Positions 1-7,273 of a DNA stretch of 64,000 bases are shown here, in pieces; the stretch's first letter is position 1; each line of letters starts with the position of its first letter. A model generated the notes under the pieces. It saw only the letters and a list, made by a program, of their open reading frames with translations. It was not told the DNA's origin and ran no database searches. Position numbers and translations under genes: made by a program. Source of the DNA: Clostridiales bacterium (GTDB lineage Bacteria > Bacillota > Clostridia > Oscillospirales > Acutalibacteraceae); assembly GCA_012839345.1 (NCBI GenBank), contig DUNN01000017.1, positions 1 through 64,000 on the forward strand, given 5' to 3'.

Positions 1-41
1 AATTCCACTGCATCTCTGCGTAGTTTTTCCCGTTCCAGCAT
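1..41 (-). CDS. 5' end of an unidentified gene, cut by the window edge
   Basis: Reading leftward from an ATG at 39-41, the frame gives MLEREKLRRDAVE and then leaves the window. A purine-rich AGGTGATGAAAG sits just before the ATG and would serve as a ribosome binding site. Thirteen charged residues are too few to name a family. It could be spurious. Confidence 0.35.
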   Translation of the reverse strand, partial: MLEREKLRRDAVE

Positions 42-78
42 CTTTCATCACCTGTCTATATTTTACCATTTTACAACG

Positions 79-146
79 AAAAAGCCCAGCTTTCACTGGA
101 CTTTTTCGACAGGCTGAAAGCCGCTCTTTCGGAGCGGCTTTTTTGT
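79..146. terminator. two adjacent hairpin terminators
   Basis: The hairpin at 84-108 (AGCCCAG/CTGGACT type stem) has T-runs on both strands. A second hairpin at 118-138 (AGCCGCTC/GAGCGGCT) is followed by TTTTTT on the plus strand. On the minus strand the first one ends the AraC-DUF1836 transcript before the partial gene at the left edge. Confidence 0.75.
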
Positions 147-161
147 AAGGCAATCAATCCA

Positions 162-713
162 TTATTCTTTTTTTCGTTTGGGGTGCTTTTCGCCCTGGGA
201 AAGCTCGTCCAGAATCCGCTCGGCAGCGGTGCGGCGCGCGCTGGCTTCCACCGAAAGCTCAATCGCCAAACGGGCCAGCTCGGCTTCCCCTTTCGGGGCC
301 GCTTCCTCCACACGTTCACACACTTCTTTCAGTGCGGCATACTGCGTTTCGCGAAAGCGGTCGTACATTTCATTCTGCGGCGTGTCTTCCAGCAGGAACT
401 TCATCATCCAGGACAAATCCGGAATGGAAAGAACCTGCTTCAGCAGGCAGATGATCATCAGCATAGACAGGTGTTCACGGGAATATTTTTTTTGCTCCGG
501 GCGGGGAATCACACCGTCCTTAACATAATTGTTGATCATGCTGGAGGTAAGCAGCGTGCTGTCTTTTCCTCCAAACAGACTCAGTTGCTTTTCCATGTAG
601 GTCATAACTTGATCCATATAGAGATAAATCTCGGGCAGCCGATCCCACTCCACCATATTATATTCTTTCAGTTTCTTGACCCAAGAAACGATATTATCGG
701 TCGCCTCGCTCAT
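162..713 (-). CDS. DUF1836 family protein
   Basis: A 183-residue soluble protein resembling the DUF1836 family, common in Clostridia and Bacilli and of unknown function. The middle of the protein (about residues 50-110, from LLTSSMINNYVKDGVIP onward) reads like a MerR-type helix-turn-helix followed by a helical bundle, so DNA binding is possible but unproven. The C-terminus is lysine-rich. Its ATG at 711-713 overlaps the TGA of the AraC gene as ATGA, so the two are translationally coupled and share one promoter. The AraC partner suggests a regulatory pair, but nothing in the sequence names the signal or target. Confidence 0.85.
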   Translation of the reverse strand: MSEATDNIVSWVKKLKEYNMVEWDRLPEIYLYMDQVMTYMEKQLSLFGGKDSTLLTSSMINNYVKDGVIPRPEQKKYSREHLSMLMIICLLKQVLSIPDLSWMMKFLLEDTPQNEMYDRFRETQYAALKEVCERVEEAAPKGEAELARLAIELSVEASARRTAAERILDELSQGEKHPKRKKE

Positions 714-1564
714 TGAAAATCCTCCCTGGTTTTACGGTTTCCGCCGCCCGCGTACCGGCTGGGCGGAACCCCCATATACTTTTTAAAGACACGGGAAAAA
801 TACAGCTGATCCGAAAATCCCGTGGAATAAGCCACCTCTCCCACGGAAAGACGGCCGGTTTCAAGCAATTCCGTTCCCTTACTGATACGGAACCGCATCA
901 AATACTCATTCGGCGGCATGGAAATATGCTGCATAAACAAGCGGTACAGATGACTGCGGCTGATTCCCGCGCTTGCCGCGACGTCATTGATATCAATATT
1001 TCCGGAATAATTGTAGTCAATGAATTTGATAGCTTTCTGCACATACTCAAAGCCGCTGAGACGCGGCGAAGAATGACTGCCGAACAAATCCATCAACTCC
1101 GCCAGAAACTGCAAAAGACCGGATTCCATTCTTGCCTCTTCGCTTGGGCTGGAACCGGACACATTACAGATATTCATCAAAAGAGTCTGAAGGCGATTAT
1201 CCTTATCATAATGGAACACGGGGCCAGAACTTAACAACCCCGTCTGATTCATGAGGCGTTTCGCGTCGCTTCCGTTAAACCCGACCCAGCAGTATTCCCA
1301 TGGGTTTTGCGAATCGGCAGAATAGAATACCACCGTGGAGGGTTCCACCAGAAAACCATCCCCTGCAGACAGGGAATAAGTCTTCCCTGCACACGTAAAA
1401 CTGCCGCATCCGGAGGTGATGTAATGAATCAAATAATGGTCGCGCACCGCCGGACCCCATGAATGATTGGGTCCGCACCTCTGCACGCCGCAGCTGTAAA
1501 CAGCCAGCCCAAGGCTGTTGTGTACCGACATTTTAAAAGAATGGCGGAATTCTTCGTTCGTCAC
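710..1564 (-). CDS. AraC family transcriptional regulator
   Basis: A regulator of about 284 residues with the usual AraC/XylS layout: an N-terminal cupin-like sensor (roughly residues 20-150, including HYITSGCGSFTCAGK) and a C-terminal double helix-turn-helix (about residues 180-280). The DNA-binding half contains the family signature ending FSDQLYFSRVFKKYMGVPP. The frame stays open to a TTG at 1597, but AGGAGG ends about 10 nt before the GTG at 1562-1564, so I start there. Ligand unknown; the sensor type is often sugar-responsive. It is divergent from an oadG-like gene with two strong promoters between them, and downstream it is coupled to DUF1836. Confidence 0.9.
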   Translation of the reverse strand: MTNEEFRHSFKMSVHNSLGLAVYSCGVQRCGPNHSWGPAVRDHYLIHYITSGCGSFTCAGKTYSLSAGDGFLVEPSTVVFYSADSQNPWEYCWVGFNGSDAKRLMNQTGLLSSGPVFHYDKDNRLQTLLMNICNVSGSSPSEEARMESGLLQFLAELMDLFGSHSSPRLSGFEYVQKAIKFIDYNYSGNIDINDVAASAGISRSHLYRLFMQHISMPPNEYLMRFRISKGTELLETGRLSVGEVAYSTGFSDQLYFSRVFKKYMGVPPSRYAGGGNRKTREDFQ

Positions 1565-1604
1565 AGCACGCACGCCTCCTAAGCAGTTTCGAATCAATGT
1601 ATTT

Positions 1605-1633
1605 ATTATAGTTTAAAAAGAGATAAGATTCAA
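1605..1633 (-). promoter_or_regulatory. promoter of the AraC-DUF1836 operon
   Basis: On the minus strand TTGAAT and TATAAT are separated by exactly 17 nt, about 40 nt upstream of the GTG start. The -35 lies 27 nt from the -35 of the divergent promoter. Two TTCAAT-like half-sites in between are plausible AraC contacts. Confidence 0.7.
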
Positions 1634-1660
1634 TATTATTCAATTTGTAAGTAAAATAAA

Positions 1661-1689
1661 TTGAAATTAATTCCCATATCAGTTATAAT
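1661..1689 (+). promoter_or_regulatory. promoter of the oadG-like gene
   Basis: TTGAAA and TATAAT are separated by 17 nt, 90 nt upstream of the ATG at 1780. It is divergent from the AraC promoter, so the AraC protein may control both. Confidence 0.7.
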
Positions 1690-1779
1690 AGACATAACAA
1701 TTTAAGTAATATGAAATTAATTTTTTAGAAATTATGTCTAAAATGCTTTCAGAATTTTATCAGGGAAGGATCGGTTTTT

Positions 1780-2124
1780 ATGACACCGGAACAAAAATTC
1801 ACGTTAGCTGTAACAGCACTGCTGACAGGGCTGGTAATCGTATTGGCTGTACTGATTTTTCTGGTTAATCTGGTAAAAGGTTACGGTGCAGAAATTCAGA
1901 AACTGCAATCCGGCGGTAAACGTACCCCGGCATCAGGACTGGCACCCTCAGCAGGCCGAGATTCTGCAGGAATCCCCCCGGAGGTGGTCGCCGCAATTGC
2001 TGCTGCCGTATACATGACCTACGGCGAAAGTGCCGGGGCGATTACCAGCATACGCCGGTCCGTACGGCCCGCCCGTTCCGCGTGGAGCGCGGCTGGACTG
2101 CTGGAAAATACCAGACCGTTTTAA
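1780..2124 (+). CDS. OadG-like sodium pump decarboxylase gamma subunit
   Basis: A 114-residue membrane protein. It has one N-terminal transmembrane helix (about residues 8-34), a short polar linker, then a conserved tail beginning IPPEVVAAIAAAVY and ending SAGLLENTRPF-like (WSAAGLLENTRPF). This tail is typical of OadG/MmdD small subunits of Na+-translocating oxaloacetate or methylmalonyl-CoA decarboxylases, where it anchors and assembles the alpha-beta complex. No alpha, beta or biotin carrier gene is nearby, so it is an orphan subunit here. GGAAGGATC precedes the ATG at a usable distance. Confidence 0.88.
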   Translation: MTPEQKFTLAVTALLTGLVIVLAVLIFLVNLVKGYGAEIQKLQSGGKRTPASGLAPSAGRDSAGIPPEVVAAIAAAVYMTYGESAGAITSIRRSVRPARSAWSAAGLLENTRPF

Positions 2125-2226
2125 ATAAAGCACAGACCTTTGCAGTCAACTCCCTATTTTCATTCTTTTAACCAAAATGGCAAAAAATTTAAAAAATCCG
2201 AATTTTGAATTTTTTCAATTTGTATC

Positions 2227-2255
2227 TTGCATTTTGAAATATTCTATGGTATATT
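2227..2255 (+). promoter_or_regulatory. amtB promoter
   Basis: TTGCAT and TATATT are separated by 17 nt. A start near 2262 would place transcription directly ahead of the leader hairpin, so the amtB mRNA begins with a terminator-like structure. Confidence 0.65.
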
Positions 2256-2269
2256 AATCGCATATTCTC

Positions 2270-2330
2270 TCGGCAAAGAAGCCGACAACTCGCATGAGCT
2301 GCATGCAGGTTGTCGGCTTTTTGTATTGCC
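2270..2330 (+). promoter_or_regulatory. amtB leader attenuator (terminator versus hexaloop hairpin)
   Basis: An 11-bp stem (2279-2289 with 2309-2319) followed by TTTTT forms an intrinsic terminator 60 nt before amtB. The 5' arm also belongs to an alternative hairpin, TCGGC-AAAGAA-GCCGA (2270-2285), whose six-base loop has A at position 1 and G at position 4. This matches the loop rule of RNA targets of ANTAR antiterminators. The two folds exclude each other. I see only one such hexaloop, not the usual pair, and no ANTAR gene in the window. Confidence 0.5.
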
Positions 2331-2332
2331 AA

Positions 2333-2346
2333 GGAAACATGTTTCC
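2333..2346. promoter_or_regulatory. 14-bp perfect palindrome before amtB
   Basis: GGAAACATGTTTCC is a perfect inverted repeat between the leader terminator and the ribosome binding site of amtB. It could be a protein operator or a small RNA hairpin. No binding protein can be named. Confidence 0.35.
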
Positions 2347-2381
2347 GCACAAAATGAAAGGTATATAAGGAGGAAATCAGA

Positions 2382-3617
2382 ATGAACAACGGCGATACCG
2401 CTTGGATGCTGACCAGCTCTGCAATGGTCTTTCTCATGACTCCTGCGCTGGCGTTTTTTTATGCCGGTCTAACAAAAAGGAAAAATGCAATTAACACCAT
2501 TATGTCCTGTGCACTGACCTTGGGGCTTGGGGCCATTCTCTGGATTCTATGCGGATTTTCCCTCTCTTTCAGTGGCGATCTTGGCGGGGTAATTGGGGAC
2601 TTGAAATGGTTCGGCTTGAATTTTGACGGCATGAAAGATACCACCTATGCTTATCCGAACACTCTGACTTTTGCCATCTTTCAGATGATGTTCGCGGTCA
2701 TTACCCCAGCCCTAATCGCCGGCGCCGTCGTAGAAAGAATGCGCTTTTCCGCACTGTTTATTTTTACCGCGGTATGGTCCCTGATGGTTTACTATCCCAT
2801 GACCCATATGGTATGGGGCGGCGGATTCCTGATGAAAATCGGCTCCGTTGATTTTGCAGGCGGAAACGTAGTGCACATTACCTCCGGCGTTAGCGCGTTG
2901 GTATTAGCCATTGTGCTTGGAAACCGAAAATCCAGCGTAAATCCATCCTATCGCCCGCACAATGTACCGATGGTCTTTCTCGGTGCCGCGCTGCTCTGGT
3001 TCGGCTGGTTCGGTTTTAACGCCGGCAGTGCGCTTGGAGCCAATGAACTTGCCGTTCACGCCTTTCTCACCACAAACACTTCCGCTGCGGCCGCCATGCT
3101 CTCCTGGATGTTGGTGGAAAAAATCATCTCTGATAAACCTTCATTGGTCGGCGCTTCCACAGGAATGGTCATCGGTCTGGTCGCCATTACGCCCGGTGCA
3201 GGATTTGTCCCAGTATGGTCTGCCATTCTGATTGGTGCACTTGCCAGTCCCATTTCCTTTTTCTTTATCTCGGTGGTAAAAAGGAAATTCGGTTACGACG
3301 ATGCACTGGATGTTTTCGGGTGCCATGGAATCGGCGGAATTTGGGGTGGTATTGCCACCGGAGTTTTCACCCAGAAATCCATCAATGCCTCTGCCCTGTG
3401 GGACGGCTTGCTCTATGGAAACGGAAATCTGTTCCTGCGCCAGTTGGCGGCGATTGCCGTGGCGACTGTGTTTGCGGTGGTTGGGACTCTGATTGCTGTC
3501 GGCGTGGCAAAGCTGATTGTGAAAAATCTTCGTGTTTCCCAAGAGGATGAGGAAATCGGTCTGGATGCTTCCGAACATGGAGAATCTGCCTACCCTGCAT
3601 TCAACGGCATTGACTGA
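2382..3617 (+). CDS. amtB: ammonium transporter, Amt family
   Basis: A 411-residue polytopic membrane protein of the Amt/Mep/Rh family, with about eleven hydrophobic segments and the usual family length. It carries the pore histidine regions GGNVVHITSGVSALVL (about residue 165) and FGCHGIGGIWGGI (about residue 310). It conducts ammonium/ammonia into the cell under nitrogen limitation. AAGGAGG lies 9 nt before the ATG. No glnK gene follows, which is unusual because the PII partner is normally adjacent. The attenuator-like leader suggests control by transcription elongation. The cyanophycin operon a few kb away is a second nitrogen-related locus. Confidence 0.96.
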   Translation: MNNGDTAWMLTSSAMVFLMTPALAFFYAGLTKRKNAINTIMSCALTLGLGAILWILCGFSLSFSGDLGGVIGDLKWFGLNFDGMKDTTYAYPNTLTFAIFQMMFAVITPALIAGAVVERMRFSALFIFTAVWSLMVYYPMTHMVWGGGFLMKIGSVDFAGGNVVHITSGVSALVLAIVLGNRKSSVNPSYRPHNVPMVFLGAALLWFGWFGFNAGSALGANELAVHAFLTTNTSAAAAMLSWMLVEKIISDKPSLVGASTGMVIGLVAITPGAGFVPVWSAILIGALASPISFFFISVVKRKFGYDDALDVFGCHGIGGIWGGIATGVFTQKSINASALWDGLLYGNGNLFLRQLAAIAVATVFAVVGTLIAVGVAKLIVKNLRVSQEDEEIGLDASEHGESAYPAFNGID

Positions 3618-3804
3618 CCAGCCTAAAAATTCAAATCAATATACAATATTAATCCTATTTATAGTTACAAGGACAGAGTCATTTTTCAAATGGCCCTGTC
3701 CTCGTGTCTGTATGATAAGGAATAATTGAGGGCATATTGATTGAAGGGATTCTGGCCATACTGAAAGAAATGAGCAAAGGCCATATGTTGTCTCAAGCTA
3801 TAAA

Positions 3805-3842
3805 AGAAGCCGAGAATGGATTTTACTCCATTCTCGGCTTCT
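3805..3842. terminator. bidirectional terminator between amtB and the NYN gene
   Basis: A 14-bp perfect stem (3807-3820 with 3827-3840) with a TTTTAC loop stands between two convergent genes. It ends in TTCTTTG on the plus strand and TTCTTTTA on the minus strand. A second weaker hairpin (about 3671-3701) lacks a T-run. Confidence 0.75.
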
Positions 3843-3896
3843 TTGTAGAAATATAAAGAAAAGTAATTTTTTCGCTTTTGCGGGCACAGCATCGCT

Positions 3897-4676
3897 TTAT
3901 TTTTTACTATTTCTGCCCTGCTGCCCCTGGCTGTTCTTTTCCTTCACATAAACCAGCTTGTTGTACCCGCCGCTGTTGGGTTCGGAATAAATATCAAAAA
4001 TCTCCATGGATTTCAGAAGCGGCGTCAATTTTCGGAAGCCGTAATTCCGCACGTCAAAATCCGGATAGCGGCGCACCAGCATATTGCCAAGCTCCCCGAC
4101 AAACGCCCTTCCGTCGTCGTCCGAAATCTCCTGCACGATGGTGCGAATGGTGCTTTTGATGGTTTCCAGCGGAGTCATTTCCGTGCTGGTTGTTTCTTCG
4201 GCGGTATTGGGTAAAGTAGCGGTGGAATTTTCATTCTGCGCCAAAACCTCCAGATATCGAAATTTATTGCAGGCGGAAATGAACGCATTCGGCGTTTTCT
4301 TTTCCCCCATGCCGACCACATACATGCCGGATTCGCGCAGGCGCACCGCCAAACGGGTAAAGTCGCTGTCACTGGAAACAATGCAGAAACCATCCACATT
4401 GCCAGAATAGAGGATGTCCATGGCATCAATAATCATTGCGGAATCCGTCGCATTTTTCCCTGTTGTGTAGCTGTATTGCTGAATCGGCGTAATGGAATAA
4501 TCAAGCAGTACGTTTTTCCACATGCCCAGCGCGGGCTTTGTCCAGTCCCCATAAATCCTTTTATAAGTAGCAACCCCGTCGTTTGAAATTTCATCCAATA
4601 TGAATTTAATATATTTTTCCGAAACATTGTCCGCATCAATCAAGACGGCAAATCGATTGTCCTTTTCAATCTCCAT
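3897..4676 (-). CDS. NYN domain protein with C-terminal OST-HTH/LOTUS domain
   Basis: A 259-residue protein of the LabA/DUF88 type. Residues 1-145 form a PIN-like NYN nuclease fold with the acidic residues expected for metal binding: DADN near residue 14, TDSAM near 77 and SSDSDF near 103. Residues about 165-245 resemble an OST-HTH (LOTUS) domain, a winged-helix RNA-binding module. The combination suggests an RNA-processing or RNA-decay nuclease; the substrate is unknown. The open frame extends six codons upstream, but GGAGG is spaced 7 nt from the ATG at 4674-4676, so that start is preferred. It is monocistronic, with a strong promoter. Confidence 0.9.
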   Translation of the reverse strand: MEIEKDNRFAVLIDADNVSEKYIKFILDEISNDGVATYKRIYGDWTKPALGMWKNVLLDYSITPIQQYSYTTGKNATDSAMIIDAMDILYSGNVDGFCIVSSDSDFTRLAVRLRESGMYVVGMGEKKTPNAFISACNKFRYLEVLAQNENSTATLPNTAEETTSTEMTPLETIKSTIRTIVQEISDDDGRAFVGELGNMLVRRYPDFDVRNYGFRKLTPLLKSMEIFDIYSEPNSGGYNKLVYVKEKNSQGQQGRNSKK

Positions 4677-4754
4677 TTGGTATCCTCCATCCAATTATTC
4701 ATCCGCTCTGCAACCGCTTTTATCCACAAGTCACATTTTATCCTTGCACAATTT

Positions 4755-4783
4755 ATTATAAGCCCAAAACTTGGAATTATCAA
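4755..4783 (-). promoter_or_regulatory. promoter of the NYN gene
   Basis: TTGATA and TATAAT on the minus strand are 17 nt apart, about 80 nt before the start codon. Confidence 0.65.
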
Positions 4784-4851
4784 TCCGTGTTTCCATTGCG
4801 GTGAAAAAGATGCTTGCCGCAAAAGAAATAAAATCAATACCGAATCAAAAA

Positions 4852-4896
4852 ATGCACCTTAAGCGGGTTGCAAAACTCGTTTTAAGGTGCATTTTC
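4852..4896. terminator. terminator of the gpx-ohrR operon
   Basis: An 11-bp stem (ATGCACCTTAA at 4852-4862 with its complement at 4882-4892). On the minus strand it is followed by TTTTTTG just after ohrR. The loop can add further pairs. Confidence 0.75.
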
Positions 4897-4906
4897 TTCG
4901 CGCTTT

Positions 4907-5341
4907 TTAAATTTCGGACAAATGCTTTAAAATTTTATTCAAGGAATTTTTTAAAGCGACAAGCTCTTCTTTCGGAAGTGCCAGGCAGTTGCCCATCTGT
5001 TTGGGAACCTCCACTGCCTGGTCCCGCAGTGCTATGCCGCGTTCCGTCAGTTTAATATACACATTCCGTTCGTCCTTCGGGCTTCTTTCCCGAGTGACAA
5101 GGCCCTGGCTTTCCATCTTTTTCAGCAACGGGGTAAGAGTTCCGGAATCCAGGTAAAGGCGTTCCCCCAGCGTTTTTATCGTAATGTTGTTTTCTTCCCA
5201 TAGCACCATCAGAGTAATGTACTGCGTATAAGTCAGGCCGAGGGGGTCCAGAAAAGGCTTGTATTTTTTGATAATTTCCTTCGAGCATGCGTACAACGGA
5301 AAGCAGAGCTGATTTTCTAGTTTCAGACTATCATAATCCAT
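4907..5341 (-). CDS. ohrR: OhrR-type MarR family peroxide-sensing repressor
   Basis: A 144-residue MarR family winged-helix protein. From memory it is close to Bacillus subtilis OhrR along its length, including KLENQLCFPLYACSKEI at the N-terminus and LYLDSGTLTPLLKKMESQGL in the recognition helix and wing. Cys13 aligns with the reactive cysteine of OhrR; a second cysteine (Cys19) could give a two-Cys mode. OhrR represses peroxide genes until organic hydroperoxide or hypochlorite oxidises the cysteine. It lies 61 nt downstream of gpx and is probably co-transcribed. Here the partner is a peroxidase of the Gpx family rather than Ohr. Confidence 0.88.
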   Translation of the reverse strand: MDYDSLKLENQLCFPLYACSKEIIKKYKPFLDPLGLTYTQYITLMVLWEENNITIKTLGERLYLDSGTLTPLLKKMESQGLVTRERSPKDERNVYIKLTERGIALRDQAVEVPKQMGNCLALPKEELVALKNSLNKILKHLSEI

Positions 5342-5402
5342 TTTTTCAAATCACCATTCATGTATTTTCTTCATTTTAACACACAATGGAATTTGATACA
5401 AC

Positions 5403-5939
5403 CTATTTCAGCAATTCTACGATTTTCCCTTCAATATCACCCGGAGTTAAGGTTGGGTTGAAACGGGCGACCACATTACCCTGACGGTCAATCAGGAACT
5501 TTGTAAAATTCCACTTAATATCGGTTCCCATTGCGTTTTGGCCCAGTTTCTTCAGCTTTTCCAGAAAAGCGGAAGTTTCACTGTTTTCGATTTCTTTGGC
5601 CGCTTCCTTTTTCAAAAATGTATAAAGCGGTTCTTCATTCTTGCCGTTCACCTCAATTTTTCCGAATGTTTTGAAGGTGGTGCCGTATTTCAACTGGCAG
5701 AACCGAACAATTTCTTCATTCGTGCCAGGGGCCTGATTCAGGAACTGGTTGCAGGGGAAATCCAAAATCTCAAATCCCTGATCCTTATATTTCTTATACA
5801 GTCTTTCCAGTTCTTCGTATTGCGGTGTAAAGCCACAACCGGTCGCGGTATTCACAATTAAAAGAACCTTTCCTTTATAATCTGCAAGAGAGACCTCGTT
5901 GTTTTGTGCATCCTTTACTTTAAAATCATAAACCGTCAT
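5403..5939 (-). CDS. gpx: glutathione peroxidase family thiol peroxidase
   Basis: A 178-residue Gpx/BsaA-type peroxidase with a thioredoxin fold. The peroxidatic residue is cysteine 35 in NTATGCGFTPQY, encoded by TGT and not selenocysteine. The glutamine of FPCNQFLNQ and the tryptophan of IKWNFTKFL complete the catalytic site. The second cysteine in FPCNQ is typical of thioredoxin-dependent bacterial members. It reduces hydroperoxides in the cytoplasm. The open frame begins six codons earlier, but AAAGGAAG precedes the ATG at 5937-5939. It is the first gene of an operon with ohrR and has a consensus promoter overlapped by a likely OhrR operator. Confidence 0.95.
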   Translation of the reverse strand: MTVYDFKVKDAQNNEVSLADYKGKVLLIVNTATGCGFTPQYEELERLYKKYKDQGFEILDFPCNQFLNQAPGTNEEIVRFCQLKYGTTFKTFGKIEVNGKNEEPLYTFLKKEAAKEIENSETSAFLEKLKKLGQNAMGTDIKWNFTKFLIDRQGNVVARFNPTLTPGDIEGKIVELLK

Positions 5940-5979
5940 AAGAAAGCTTCCTTTCAATATTATTCTATATTATTGTTTT

Positions 5980-6005
5980 CAATTAAATTATATACAACTA
6001 AATTG
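5980..6005. promoter_or_regulatory. probable OhrR operator
   Basis: A 26-bp imperfect inverted repeat with arms of the form CAATTTAGTTG and CAATTAAATTA, overlapping the gpx -10. It resembles the TACAATT/AATTGTA palindromes bound by OhrR in Bacillus. An ohrR gene in the same operon supports autoregulation. Confidence 0.6.
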
Positions 6006-6015
6006 TGATTGTCAA
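5987..6015 (-). promoter_or_regulatory. gpx-ohrR promoter
   Basis: A perfect consensus, TTGACA then 17 nt then TATAAT, on the minus strand, about 45 nt before the gpx ATG. So strong a core promoter is expected to need a repressor. Confidence 0.85.
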
Positions 6016-6170
6016 TAGAATTTAAAAAATTTTTGCCCTCACTTTTCTCGATGGCAGCGGTGGATTTCGACAATTTCCATTAATTTGTTAAGGAAATCGA
6101 TTAAATTACATGTTATATTAAACGCGTCTCGTAATCACAACCTGCTTTCAACTGAATGGAGGGATTTCGA

Positions 6171-7181
6171 ATGAAAGCGATGATAAAGAAAATAGCTGGA
6201 GCGGTCTGCACCGTTGTTCTTGTGGTATCTGTGGGAATGAACGCGTTCGCAGCCGGAATATATACCGTAAAATCAGGCGACAGTCTTTGGAAAATCGCCA
6301 CCGCGAATGGCCTTACCGTAGCTGAGCTGAAACAGTACAACGCCCTTACGTCCGACACGATTCTTGTGGGGCAAAAGCTTGCTTTGTTCCCGTCCCAAAA
6401 ATACACGGTGAAAAGCGGCGACTCGCTTTGGCTGATTGCTCAAAAATTTGACACAACTATAAATAAGATTACCAGTGGAAACAACCTTGCGGGCACCACT
6501 ATTTATCCCGGACAGATTTTGTACATACCACTCCCTTCCATCTCATCCAAACCAACTGCGGTTACGAGCTGGCCTTCCGTTACCTACACGGTAAAGGTGG
6601 GCGACACGGTAAGCGCCGTGGCAAAAAAATTTGGCACCACTACCGCAAATATTATGAAATACAATTACATGGATCCCGATGAATGGCTGGATGAAGGTGA
6701 GAAAATCGCAATCAATGGATACGCACCGCGGAACTATGCAGTAATGCCTGGCGAAAGTTCCGCCCCGGCACGTGTGGGCAAGTTGGTAGACTGGTACCTA
6801 GACGGAAAGTATCTGCTGAAGCGAAACGATGTTTTCCAGATTACCGACGTGCAGACCGGCACGCAGTTCAAGGTAAAAATGCTGGGTGGCGTCAACCACT
6901 CCGACGTGGAGCCACTAACGGCAACCGATACTGCGGCCATGAAAAAGCTCTTCTCTTCCTGGCAATGGACGCCGCGTCCGGTCGTCATCTTTCACGAAGG
7001 AATTAATTTTGCCGCTTCCCTTTCCGGAATGCCACATTCCTATGACACGATTTCAACCAACAACGTAACCGGGCATTTTGACCTGTACTTGTACCACAGT
7101 ACCGCGCATAACACGAGCGCCTCTACCGCCTATGAGAAGCAGCACGCTGACTGTGTGCAGAAAGCAGCCGGATTAAAATAA
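6171..7181 (+). CDS. secreted protein with three LysM domains
   Basis: A 336-residue exported protein. Residues 1-26 form a signal peptide (KKIAGAVCTVVLVVSVGMNA core, AFA cleavage site). Two clear LysM repeats follow, each starting YTVKSGDSLW, then a third, more divergent one (YTVKVGDTVSAVAKKFGTT). LysM binds peptidoglycan or chitin-like glycans. The C-terminal 150 residues contain GGVNHSDVEPLTATDTAAM and NNVTGHFDLYLYHSTAHN. I recognise this as a conserved clostridial module of unknown activity, not YkuD or NlpC. GGAGGG lies 7 nt before ATG 6171; the upstream in-frame ATG at 6156 overlaps that site and is rejected. Confidence 0.9.
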   Translation: MKAMIKKIAGAVCTVVLVVSVGMNAFAAGIYTVKSGDSLWKIATANGLTVAELKQYNALTSDTILVGQKLALFPSQKYTVKSGDSLWLIAQKFDTTINKITSGNNLAGTTIYPGQILYIPLPSISSKPTAVTSWPSVTYTVKVGDTVSAVAKKFGTTTANIMKYNYMDPDEWLDEGEKIAINGYAPRNYAVMPGESSAPARVGKLVDWYLDGKYLLKRNDVFQITDVQTGTQFKVKMLGGVNHSDVEPLTATDTAAMKKLFSSWQWTPRPVVIFHEGINFAASLSGMPHSYDTISTNNVTGHFDLYLYHSTAHNTSASTAYEKQHADCVQKAAGLK

Positions 7182-7206
7182 CAGAAAATAATATTTAAAA
7201 TGCCTT

Positions 7207-7251
7207 CGGGGAGTTTGCCGGTTTTCACACCGACGCAAACTCCCCGATTTT
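7207..7251. terminator. terminator between the LysM and HD genes
   Basis: A 12-bp stem (CGGGGAGTTTGC at 7207-7218 with 7235-7246) followed by ATTTTATT on the plus strand, between convergent genes. Confidence 0.75.
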
Positions 7252-7273
7252 ATTACACAAGGAGATTTTCTCT

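Noticed and set aside
5830-5840. Selenocysteine in the glutathione peroxidase active site.
   Set aside because: The codon is TGT, not TGA, and no SECIS-like hairpin is needed.
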